From: Candidatus Omnitrophota bacterium | Lineage (GTDB): Bacteria > Omnitrophota > Gorgyraeia > Duberdicusellales > 4484-171 | Length of the DNA stretch: 19,503 nt | Reading direction: 5' to 3' | NCBI GenBank assembly: GCA_014728785.1 | Contig: WJKZ01000283.1 | Coordinates: 1 to 19,503, forward strand | Shown: in pieces, positions 18,101 to 19,503 of the stretch | Layout: each line of letters starts with the position of its first letter | How positions within the stretch are numbered: position 1 is the first letter of the stretch | Made by a program: the position numbers and the translations under genes | Notes under the pieces: generated by a model | Told to the model about the DNA's origin: nothing | What the model saw: only the letters and a program-made list of their open reading frames with translations | Database searches by the model: none

Positions 18101-19503
18101 GTAACCATTATATGGGTCGGTTATTTTGGTTATTTTAGAGCAAGAACATCTTGCGATACAGAGACGGCAGAGGCCTATGATTATCTTCTTTCCCGGGTAA
18201 AAGAGAACGTGATTAGCCAATTTGCCGACCAACAGTTATTAGAAGGCTTAGAAGAAGACCATCCTCAAAGAACAGCCCTGTCTGGTATAGAGTCCCGCCT
18301 TAAGGCACAGGAATTTATTTTAGCAGAAACCGAAGATTTACTTTTGTCGGCAGGATTGCGTTCGCCACCCTCTTTAACCGACTTATTAATACTTGAAGAA
18401 AGCATACGTCTTCTTCAATCATCACATCATCCATCAACTCACTCTATCCAAAAAGGCCTATCCAGGATAACTAAGCGTTTCGATTCAAGAAACCATATTC
18501 ATTCCGCACTCAGAGCCGGAGGTTTCAGAAGCAGGTGGCCTACGATGTTCTCGGCTTTTATTATCTATTCACTTGAGAAAAAAGATTGGAATTCTTTCTT
18601 TAATCTGGTTCAAAAAACCGCTGAATATGAAGGTTATTTCCATATGGTCGCATTATTAGAAAACGTGAGTTCCGATATTTCTTTTAGAGGCAGGCTTCTC
18701 AGGCCGGTAGATATTCTTGCCACCGAAAGCATTTTGTCTCCGGCCGAAACTGACAATTTATTAAGGTATTTTTCCCCCTATTTCTGGGATACGGCATTTT
18801 TATGCTACGGATTATACAAAACTTACAGAGAGCGGAGAAGATGGAAAATAAATTTACGCTATCTTAGCATTGATTCGGACACCTCTGATGTTTCTCAGCA
18901 AAGATTAGAAAAAGTTTTGCGGGATAGTGCTTCTACCTTAGGCGTAGATAATCTTCCTTGGAGGGCATTGTTGGTTATCTCAGAAGGAGTTGCGCATCAT
19001 CGTTTGGATAAACTGAGAAGGATAGAAGAGTCATTGCCTTTAAGGATTGGTGAGCTAAGAGCCTGTGTGGCCATAGTAGTTTTAACGGGCAGTTTCCCGC
19101 GGCTGAAATTTATTTCTCAGGTTTTGCCCGATGATTTTTATTTCTTCTTCCGCGTTAAAAAAGCTTACAGAGAAAGCGGAGGTAAATTAGGAGAATTTTG
19201 CAGTGCGATTTTCTCTATTGAGTTAAGCGAAGCGGAAAGGCTTTTACTCCAGGGGACAGACAGCAGAGAAAAGGTAGAGGCGCTCAAAGATATAGTATCT
19301 GATACATCCTGCCGCCGGTATTTTCAATTAGCAGGCTATCCTGACCCCTGGCTTTTAGCTGCAAGCCTTGCCTGTCGCGATAAAGCCGAAGGCCAGAATG
19401 TTGTAGAAGAATGGATGCTTTCCGAGTCCCGGCGGAACAGATATCTCGTTTCCCGGGATGCGGAAGACATTGCTTTTATTCTGCTGTTTTCCCGGGATAA
19501 AGA
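2..19503 (+). CDS. Giant multidomain protein (putative polyprotein), internal fragment, partial at both ends
   Basis: One reading frame (codons starting at base 2) is open across the entire window: 6,500 complete codons, no stop, running off both edges. I read it through and recognisable protein families follow each other in this same frame from the first to the last kilobase, so it is not a chance open frame and no frameshift is needed. No ribosome binding site or stop/start junction marks any internal gene boundary. The product holds about 18 domains from unrelated families, separated by membrane segments and by copies of an S-[K/R]-[S/A]-G-G-H peptide. It also contains a trypsin-like protease. 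Giant genes of this type are known from Omnitrophota; assignment to that phylum is inferred. Whether it acts as one huge protein or is cut into many is open. I favour a processed polyprotein because the units between motifs have the lengths of free-standing enzymes. Confidence 0.96.
257..991 (+). other. Membrane region with about five hydrophobic segments
   Basis: Hydrophobic stretches long enough to cross a membrane lie at about 275-325 (FMAGIFLAVLSFNIIIA), 644-685 (SLLFIAFSFVLFIT), 710-760 (SSPLIIPLPLLSAIAIM), 830-893 (ESLVIAAAALTESSLLLF) and 917-973 (MLYFIAGLAGFLLFYW). Between the first two is a charged loop of roughly 100 residues with several Arg and Glu. I recognise no transporter or enzyme family. 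The region sits between the GH9-like end and the protease, and would anchor the neighbouring protease to the membrane if the chain is inserted. Topology cannot be fixed by eye. Confidence 0.7.
992..1345 (+). other. Helical linker preceding the protease domain, family not recognised
   Basis: About 118 residues rich in Arg, Lys, Glu and Leu, with amphipathic helical character (for example LKTATAIFFLAEALRKVR and LPDARENLDEVTERVRKARD). Near its start, E-V-S-G-G-D-L-F (1004-1027) weakly recalls the S-G-G-H boundary motif and falls just after the membrane region. It lacks the Lys/Arg and the His, so I do not count it as a copy. No catalytic signature is visible. The region probably packs against or tethers the following protease. 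Confidence 0.5.
1346..1867 (+). other. Trypsin-like (chymotrypsin-fold) serine protease domain
   Basis: About 170 residues with the order and spacing of a compact S1/V8/viral-3C-like protease. G-A-G-T-A-F-V-V opens the first barrel. The catalytic His lies in T-N-T-H-V-V (1430-1432), the Asp in G-G-D-L-A-F-L (1544-1546) and the Ser in P-G-D-S-G-S-P (1736-1738), giving gaps of 38 and 64 residues. All three triad residues are present, so the domain should be active. Eighteen residues after the Ser comes A-G-V-H-A (His at 1790-1792). It resembles the G-x-H of V8, picornaviral 3C and potyviral NIa proteases, where that His reads a P1 Glu or Gln. An acidic Glu (1718-1720) sits six residues before the Ser, where trypsin has Asp189, which would favour Lys/Arg. 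Specificity is therefore ambiguous. It lies just upstream of the first SK[SA]GGH motif in the window and is the obvious candidate for processing the chain. Confidence 0.88.
1970..1990 (+). repeat. Boundary motif A1: TSKAGGH
   Basis: Residues T-S-K-A-G-G-H (His is window residue 663), preceded by a Gly/Ala-rich stretch (KGAGAGLN). It separates the protease domain from the amylo-1,6-glucosidase-like domain. It is the first of the series of S-[K/R]-[S/A]-G-G-H peptides found at domain junctions along the chain, and it uses Ala in place of Ser after the Lys. Its role as linker or cleavage site is inferred from placement. Confidence 0.85.
2009..3283 (+). other. (alpha/alpha)6 glycoside hydrolase, amylo-alpha-1,6-glucosidase-like
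   Basis: About 425 residues resembling the glucosidase half of glycogen debranching enzymes and related (alpha/alpha)6 families (GH15/63/133-like). Visible landmarks are Y-K-R-L-W-A-R-D-S-I-Y-I-G (about 2141-2176), Q-R-T-D-G-A-I-P-S-N-V (about 2255-2287), G-E-R-V-D-P-N-L-L-Y-I-L-G, G-D-W-A-D-A-Y-P (2495-2518), G-Y-V-L-Y-D-E-A-L-W and G-C-Y-H-N-G-G-L-W-S-V (about 3002-3034). The D-W-A-D and the later H-N-G-G segment are where such enzymes place acidic catalytic and sugar-binding residues. Expected substrate: alpha-glucan branch points or a related oligosaccharide. It is bounded on both sides by SK[SA]GGH motifs, giving a 438-residue unit of free-enzyme size. The exact GH family cannot be settled by eye. 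Confidence 0.75.
3284..3334 (+). repeat. Boundary motif A2/B2: ASKSGGH followed by FSGGH
   Basis: Full type A motif A-S-K-S-G-G-H (3284-3304). Seven residues later comes a second, shorter copy, F-S-G-G-H (3320-3334). The pair sits exactly between the end of the hydrolase domain and the next block. The second copy lacks the Lys and has Phe before S-G-G-H, like the type B motifs at 7490, 9230 and 15278. Confidence 0.88.
3335..3760 (+). other. His/Glu-rich domain of unknown function
   Basis: About 140 residues with a conserved look but no family I can name. Notable points are R-E-H-H-H-T-L-E-V-F-L-S-R-P-T-Y (His cluster from about 3521) and A-Y-H-E-R-L-E-V-I-L-G-K-T-H-F-Q-A (3620-3667). In the latter, His (3626), Glu (3629), Glu (3638) and His (3659) could form a metal site. 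The spacing is not the classic HExxH of zinc peptidases. The region forms the N-terminal part of the 947-residue unit that also holds the phosphotransferase, beta-sandwich and HAD domains. It could be a metal-dependent enzyme or a structural module. Confidence 0.45.
3890..4840 (+). other. Aminoglycoside-phosphotransferase-fold kinase domain
   Basis: A kinase of the APH/choline-kinase/maltokinase superfamily. The N-lobe shows strands ending in Y-Y-L-K-I-N with the ATP-binding Lys (3935-3937). The C-lobe has V-H-Q-G-D-Y-S-W-L-N (catalytic Asp 4376-4378, metal-binding Asn 4391-4393, five residues apart as in the family). Further on is V-V-I-D-F-E-S-S-D-I-G-S-P (Asp 4436-4438), the DFG-like metal ligand. 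All key residues are present, so it should phosphorylate a small molecule with ATP. Between a glucan hydrolase and a HAD phosphatase, a sugar substrate is plausible but inferred; antibiotic resistance is not implied. Confidence 0.82.
4895..5275 (+). other. Beta-sandwich domain, similar to N-terminal modules of glucan-processing enzymes
   Basis: About 125 residues of alternating hydrophobic strands beginning V-N-E-V-R-V-E-W-A-G-N-L-H-P and containing V-Y-S-G-D-A-V-D-F-Y-F-E and S-R-D-Y-G-A-V-V-K-I-S. The pattern recalls the Ig-like module seen at the N-terminus of alpha-glucan phosphorylases and GlgE-type maltosyltransferases. No catalytic residues are expected. It links the kinase and HAD domains. 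The fold is judged only from strand periodicity and a few shared words, so the family assignment is tentative. Confidence 0.45.
5324..6085 (+). other. HAD-superfamily phosphatase domain
   Basis: HAD motif I is M-V-D-F-D-G-T-V-W with nucleophile Asp (5342-5344) and acid/base Asp (5348-5350). Motif II is A-F-N-T-G-R (Thr 5438-5440), the form typical of Cof/sucrose-phosphate/trehalose-phosphate phosphatases. Motif IV is V-L-V-I-G-D-Q-G-G-R (Asp 5930-5932). About 160 residues between motifs II and IV fit a C2-type cap. The domain should hydrolyse a small phosphorylated metabolite, probably a sugar phosphate given the type and context. It closes the unit that ends at the TSKSGGH at 6125. Confidence 0.82.
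6125..6145 (+). repeat. Boundary motif A3: TSKSGGH
   Basis: Consensus copy T-S-K-S-G-G-H, preceded by Leu and followed by a short polar stretch (NAEISETVSLSNS). It lies between the HAD domain and the guanylate-kinase domain. Its codons (acc tct aag tca gga ggc cat) differ from those of other copies at silent positions. Confidence 0.9.
6242..6850 (+). other. Guanylate-kinase-like domain with altered P-loop
   Basis: About 200 residues matching guanylate kinase in order. The P-loop is G-P-S-A-S-G-K-N (6266-6289), followed by L-T-T-T-R-P-R-R-R-Q-R-E (GMP-binding segment, from about 6350), N-N-K-W-Y-G-V-H-L (equivalent of the G-N-Y-Y-G-T loop), G-R-I-I-L-F-D-T-S-S (Walker B-like strand) and A-I-I-P-V-S-W-E. 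Two departures from the family are visible. The final P-loop residue is Asn instead of Ser/Thr, which would weaken Mg-ATP binding, and the segment after T-T-R-P is unusually Arg-rich. It may bind nucleotide or protein without being an efficient kinase. It is the N-terminal half of a 410-residue unit whose C-terminal half is membrane-spanning. Confidence 0.78.
6881..7318 (+). other. Membrane region following the guanylate-kinase domain
   Basis: Three to five hydrophobic segments: S-L-V-E-S-G-L-L-A-C-L-L-G-G-A-G-Y-F (about 6905), L-P-S-L-L-F-I-F-S-F-T-A-L-L-L-I-S-S-F (about 6968-7025), I-A-S-F-Y-L-F-C-I-Y-L-P-L-P-L-P-V-V-L-L (about 7160-7220) and S-I-V-S-H-V-I-F-Y-N-L-F-I-S-Y-F (about 7235-7285). 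The hydrophilic loop P-P-R-R-A-D-S in the middle suggests hairpins. The family is not recognised. It would tether the guanylate-kinase module to the membrane after release at the flanking motifs. Confidence 0.65.
7355..7375 (+). repeat. Boundary motif A4: ASKSGGH
   Basis: Consensus copy A-S-K-S-G-G-H after an acidic stretch (SEDKEELIL). It separates the membrane region from the glycosyltransferase unit. It is followed 46 residues later by a type B motif, leaving a short polar spacer between the two. Confidence 0.9.
7490..7513 (+). repeat. Boundary motif B4: FTSLSGSH
   Basis: Type B form F-T-S-L-S-G-S-H, 46 residues after the type A motif. The stretch in between is Ser/Thr/Gly/Gln-rich and shows no domain. 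It matches F-T-S-L-A-G-G-H at 9230 residue for residue except A/S and G/S changes, in the same position relative to a type A motif. Confidence 0.75.
7556..9010 (+). other. GT-B glycosyltransferase, GT4-like, with C-terminal hydrophobic tail
   Basis: Two-lobed GT-B enzyme of about 425 residues plus a tail. The N-lobe contains L-V-V-F-N-H-L-A-L-P-V-H-L-P-L-A-L-A-L and G-A-D-W-W-W-E-R-D-R-Y (from about 7991). The latter resembles the H-D-F-W-W-E-R-x-R-Y acceptor loop of some GT4 sugar transferases, with Ala in place of His. The C-lobe has I-G-I-P-V-R-V-V-P-R-K-N-I (donor-phosphate loop, from about 8276) and I-I-E-G-F-G-N-N-W-L-E-M-L. Its two Glu (8555-8557 and 8579-8581) form the E-x7-E motif of GT4. 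It should transfer a sugar from a nucleotide-sugar, retaining configuration; donor and acceptor are unknown. A hydrophobic stretch (about 8881-9000, including INLAAALGIFVCAHSLETYY) ends the unit before the next TSKSGGH. Confidence 0.8.
9122..9142 (+). repeat. Boundary motif A5: TSKSGGH
   Basis: Consensus copy T-S-K-S-G-G-H preceded by Leu, at the junction between the glycosyltransferase unit and the helicase-like unit. It is encoded act tca aaa tca ggc ggc cat, using different synonymous codons from the copies at 6125 and 7355. Confidence 0.9.
9230..9253 (+). repeat. Boundary motif B5: FTSLAGGH
   Basis: Type B copy F-T-S-L-A-G-G-H, 37 residues after the type A motif. The intervening stretch is Arg/Ser/Thr-rich without a domain. 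With 7490 it establishes a two-motif arrangement (A, short spacer, B, next domain). Confidence 0.78.
9290..10300 (+). other. Lone SF2 helicase C-terminal (RecA2-like) domain, degenerate
   Basis: The clear part runs from about 9809: H-P-K-L-A-G-L-A-R-L-L (as in Hef/ERCC4-type helicases), K-V-V-I-I-T-S-Q-I-L-T-M-E-K-I (motif IV), F-L-C-G-H-M-S-D-V-E-R-Q, L-S-V-V-V-A-Q-T-A-A-M (motif V region), D-L-I-F-F-E-T-V-S-P-R-Q-E-A and E-S-F-S-S-R-S-P-R (motif VI position). The 170 residues before it are helical and charged, with no Walker A or DEAD box, so the ATP-binding RecA1 half is absent. Motif VI departs from Q-R-x-G-R-x-G-R, with Gln and Gly lost. It is unlikely to unwind nucleic acid alone; it may be a binding or structural relic. 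Confidence 0.65.
10301..10789 (+). other. Region before the NagB-like fold, carrying a GHVAFNE segment
   Basis: About 163 residues whose family I cannot settle. It contains L-R-L-R-G-G-H-V-A-F-N-E-E-G-W-G (10469-10516), which closely resembles the G-H-I-A-F-N-E-P-G active-site loop of glucosamine-6-phosphate deaminase (NagB). Here it stands upstream of the T-G-G-T-P segment, where NagB would have it downstream. The rest is helical (LGKGKEILDRLLDFYIGLG). It may be an extra partial copy or a rearranged part of the next domain. Confidence 0.4.
10790..11380 (+). other. NagB/6-phosphogluconolactonase-like domain
   Basis: Sugar-phosphate isomerase/deaminase fold. Landmarks are I-L-A-T-G-G-T-P-K-L-T-Y-K-F (phosphate loop, 10832-10849 for ATGGTP), G-D-I-D-W-S-R-V-R-I-Q-M-L-D-E-Y (LDEY Asp 10919-10921), then S-S-R-R-I-K-L-A-P-S-T, T-H-A-L-T-L-T-I-D-D-I-R-E-A, and L-S-G-H-P-D-W-N-I near the end. 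These match successive NagB segments. The usual G-H-I-A-F-N-E loop between DEY and SRTR is replaced by G-R-G-L-S-F-F-N-A, losing the His and Glu. It probably binds sugar phosphate; deaminase or lactonase activity is doubtful. Confidence 0.65.
11498..11518 (+). repeat. Boundary motif A6: VSRSGGH
   Basis: V-S-R-S-G-G-H at the junction of the NagB-like and bicupin units. Arg replaces Lys, a conservative change that keeps a basic residue before S-G-G-H. Confidence 0.87.
11519..12500 (+). other. Bicupin domain
   Basis: After about 100 residues of unclear fold come two cupin barrels. The first retains the metal site: Q-P-F-H-R-H-A-Q-V-P-E (His 11873-11875, His 11879-11881, Glu 11894-11896) and Y-I-P-A-R-V-Y-H-T-I-E-N (His 12008-12010). 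This is the classic H-x-H-x4-E plus distal His pattern. The second (Y-V-I-E-Y-I-E-V-K-P, then E-M-E-E-G-D-V-F-Y-V-S-P) keeps the barrel pattern but has no HxH, so it is structural or binds a ligand without metal. In this sugar-rich context a sugar isomerase or epimerase role is possible, but oxygenase or binding roles are equally open. The unit is 360 residues between motifs. Confidence 0.78.
12578..12598 (+). repeat. Boundary motif A7: TSKSGGF
   Basis: T-S-K-S-G-G-F between the bicupin and GH13 units. Phe replaces the final His while all other positions match. It is preceded by Leu, as in most copies, and follows an acidic stretch (LDKAEIEEP). Confidence 0.88.
12599..14200 (+). other. GH13 alpha-amylase-family domain
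   Basis: A (beta/alpha)8 glucan-active enzyme recognised by its conserved regions. Region I is L-G-I-K-V-I-V-D-F-V-P-W-L-S-P (Asp 13070-13072; the usual N-H is lost). Region II is G-A-D-G-F-R-V-D-L-A with nucleophile Asp (13382-13384). Region III is F-I-L-E-T-Y with acid/base Glu (13541-13543). Region IV is P-S-N-F-D-E-H-S with transition-state Asp (13736-13738), with Phe where most members have His. The three catalytic residues are present. The segment D-W-G-A-N-R-D-Q-V-V-L-N-P and the N-terminal P-F-S-I-Y-S-M-E-R-L-N-P recall GlgE-type maltosyltransferases, but the subfamily is uncertain. The missing subsite -1 histidines suggest an altered substrate or transglycosylation. Confidence 0.82.
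14342..14362 (+). repeat. Boundary motif A8: TASSGGH (no Lys)
   Basis: L-T-A-S-S-G-G-H aligns with L-T-S-K-S-G-G-H, with S to A and K to S changes. It sits between the GH13 unit and the kinase-like unit after a Lys-rich stretch (TGQKKDDKTLK). It shows that the basic residue is not essential to the motif, or that this copy is decayed. Confidence 0.75.
14363..15250 (+). other. Kinase-like domain, family uncertain
   Basis: About 295 residues. The C-terminal half resembles a protein-kinase/APH fold: G-V-F-N-A-D-V-S-V-L-D-N-M-A (Asp 15008-15010, Asn 15026-15028), then K-G-K-P-V-F-I-D-A-G-T-L (Asp 15062-15064) as a DFG-like metal ligand. Asp and Asn are six apart, one more than in typical kinases. 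A preceding strand pair, P-F-V-I-L-D-S-I-T-I-Y and I-H-L-P-V-V-Q-V-F-M, would be the N-lobe. Near 14640-14700 a hydrophobic helix (FLNFTFTVLTNLFVFIRG) may touch the membrane. I judge it a remote kinase relative at moderate confidence; the substrate is unknown. Confidence 0.5.
15251..15292 (+). repeat. Boundary motif A9/B9: NSKAGGL followed by FSSGH
   Basis: N-S-K-A-G-G-L (15251-15271), then seven residues after the Leu the His of F-S-S-G-H (15278-15292). This has the same A-then-B order as at 3284-3334. Both copies are imperfect (His to Leu in A, G-G to S-G in B). They separate the kinase-like unit from the M50-like/phosphatase unit. Confidence 0.75.
15341..15655 (+). other. M50-like membrane segment with degenerate HExxH
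   Basis: P-H-E-A-G-N-L-M-Q-A-I-L-T-G (HEAGN at 15386-15400) resembles the H-E-x-x-H-x-x-x-A helix of site-2-type metallopeptidases but has Asn for the second His. Two hydrophobic helices follow: G-G-I-I-A-N-L-I-I-F-F-A-S-V-F-A (about 15503) and F-L-I-I-L-G-G-F-N-L-I-H-A-L-I-D-L-Y (about 15584). The second echoes the N-x-x-P-x-x-x-L-D-G ligand helix of M50. If this is a peptidase relic it is inactive as read. The similarity is short and could be coincidental. Confidence 0.4.
15680..16190 (+). other. Low-molecular-weight protein tyrosine phosphatase-like domain
   Basis: K-I-V-V-I-C-E-S-N-L-F-R-S-P-I carries the C-x5-R-S phosphate loop with the nucleophile Cys (15695-15697) and Arg (15713-15715). 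The N-x-x-R-S-P word is typical of LMW-PTP/ArsC-fold enzymes. V-D-S-R-G-I-S-S matches the S-A-G-[T/I] strand. Near the end, L-I-S-E-F-L-P and D-I-P-D-F-G-R-I-D give the general acid Asp (16085-16087), with Phe replacing the usual Pro after it. At about 170 residues it is close to family size. It probably dephosphorylates a protein tyrosine, arginine or small phospho-ester in the cytoplasm. It is fused to the preceding membrane segment within one unit. Confidence 0.75.
16240..16650 (+). other. Two membrane helices flanking a charged coil
   Basis: A hydrophobic helix T-I-L-I-G-L-F-I-A-P-L-F-L-L-L-I-R-L-V-I (about 16256-16315) and a second, I-I-I-I-G-A-V-F-L-G-I-L-S-I-I-F-L (about 16544-16594), enclose roughly 75 residues rich in Arg, Glu, Gln and Ala that look coiled-coil forming (E-E-R-D-Q-A-Y-R-K-E-I-S-Q-L-N). 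No family is recognised. Confidence 0.55.
16727..16750 (+). repeat. Boundary motif B10: LTSFSGGN
   Basis: L-T-S-F-S-G-G-N, a type B-like copy with Asn for His, in a Ser/Arg/Lys/Gly-rich spacer (NLSGRPSQRSP before, KSYSKKGKSGKN after). It lies between the coil/membrane segment and the long membrane region. No clear type A partner precedes it. Confidence 0.65.
16800..17650 (+). other. Long membrane region upstream of the HD domain
   Basis: Hydrophobic segments at about 16826-16880 (FITAFLLVPSFAVFVFPLPV), 16880-16945, 17015-17075 (VAVSFIALSALGTFIFTLIL), 17090-17175 (LGLALGLVVIFETVILSVSL) and 17462-17560 (AWIIIFASFAIAEIPLSIFL). A soluble, basic loop of about 85 residues lies before the last pair. 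I recognise no transporter family. It would anchor the following HD domain to the membrane. Confidence 0.65.
17700..18240 (+). other. HD-domain, RelA/SpoT hydrolase-like, one metal ligand replaced
   Basis: I-G-H-A-V-A-V-A-S-Q-L-I (His 17768-17770), A-A-L-L-H-D-I-V-E (His-Asp 17843-17848), F-G-P-V-V-S-R-Y-I-E-L-L-T and Y-Y-T-A-L-Y-K-A-L align in order with the ppGpp hydrolase domain of SpoT/RelA. The last conserved word, usually K-L-A-D-R-L-H-N, reads R-L-A-S-R-L-D-S (18020-18043). The Asp that completes the metal site is therefore Ser (18029-18031), and the His is Asp. The hydrolase is probably crippled unless the neighbouring Asp compensates. No synthetase domain follows. It could be a nucleotide-sensing relic. 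Confidence 0.72.
18241..18502 (+). other. Helical tail after the HD domain, no family recognised
   Basis: About 87 residues, Glu/Leu-rich helices (for example LKAQEFILAETEDLLLSAG) ending in a His/Ser-rich stretch (SSHHPSTHS). It appears to be the C-terminal extension of the HD unit. No motif is visible. Confidence 0.4.
18503..18526 (+). repeat. Possible degenerate boundary motif: SALRAGGF
   Basis: S-A-L-R-A-G-G-F resembles the T-S-K-A-G-G-[H/F] series with Arg at the basic position and Phe at the last (as in 12578). It falls where a boundary is expected, 592 residues after the previous motif and between two helical regions. The flanks differ from other copies, so this is tentative. Confidence 0.4.
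18527..19501 (+). other. Helical region of unknown function, continues past the window
   Basis: About 325 residues, alpha-helical in look, starting R-S-R-W-P-T-M-F-S-A-F-I-I-Y-S-L-E-K-K-D-W-N. No catalytic motif or family is recognised. Features are an aromatic-rich patch (L-R-Y-F-S-P-Y-F-W-D-T-A-F), a basic patch (Y-R-E-R-R-R-W-K-I-N) and a mixed segment with V-A-H-H-R-L-D-K. The reading frame stays open to the last base, so the domain is probably incomplete. Confidence 0.45.

Noticed and set aside
477..18232. Short open frames in the other five frames, many on the minus strand (for example 2748-3170 and 11729-12100)
   Set aside because: They overlap the giant frame throughout, give no recognisable protein, and are what long open coding sequence produces by chance on the opposite strand and shifted frames.
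2..19503. Modular polyketide or nonribosomal peptide synthase, or repetitive adhesin, as explanation for the giant frame
   Set aside because: No ketosynthase, adenylation, carrier-protein or long tandem repeat domains are visible; the domains are diverse sugar, phosphate and membrane families.

Overview
The whole 19.5 kb window lies inside one protein-coding gene. On the + strand, the frame starting at base 2 stays open for all 6,500 codons to base 19501. It has no stop, and neither the true start nor the true end is visible. I see no RNA gene, CRISPR array, insertion sequence or intergenic gap, and short ORFs in the other frames are shadows. A single bacterial reading frame of more than 6,500 codons, carrying many unrelated metabolic enzyme domains and membrane segments, resembles the giant genes known from Omnitrophota (OP3), for example Ca. 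Velamenicoccus archaeovorus. That assignment is an inference from architecture, not from a marker gene.

Layout, 5' to 3': the C-terminal end of a GH9-type glycoside hydrolase; a five-segment membrane region; a trypsin-like serine protease with an intact His-Asp-Ser triad; an (alpha/alpha)6 amylo-1,6-glucosidase-like hydrolase; an unrecognised His/Glu-rich block; an aminoglycoside-phosphotransferase-fold kinase; a beta-sandwich; a HAD phosphatase; a guanylate-kinase domain; a membrane region; a GT4-type glycosyltransferase; a lone SF2 helicase C-terminal domain; a NagB-like sugar-phosphate isomerase fold; a bicupin; a GH13 alpha-amylase-family domain; a kinase-like domain; a degenerate M50-like membrane segment with a low-molecular-weight tyrosine phosphatase; a long membrane region; a SpoT-like HD domain lacking one metal ligand; and an unrecognised helical region.

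The striking feature is a short peptide repeated at the boundaries between these units: consensus [T/A/V]-S-[K/R]-[S/A]-G-G-[H/F] (type A). A second form, F-T-S-[L/F]-[S/A]-G-[G/S]-[H/N] (type B), often follows shortly after. The motif is re-encoded with different synonymous codons at each site, so it is conserved as protein and not as a copied DNA repeat. It cuts the chain into units of about 300 to 950 residues, the size of ordinary free enzymes. Together with the embedded protease, this suggests a bacterial polyprotein: a giant precursor cut into a set of carbohydrate-active, phosphate-handling and membrane proteins, in the way RNA viruses make theirs. Cleavage is not shown by the sequence; the motifs could instead be structural linkers.

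Functionally, much of the cargo concerns glucan and sugar metabolism (GH9, amylo-1,6-glucosidase-like, GH13, GT4, HAD, NagB-like, bicupin). The remainder consists of kinase, phosphatase and nucleotide-type domains, several with altered catalytic residues (guanylate-kinase P-loop, HD metal site, helicase motif VI, second cupin, M50 motif).
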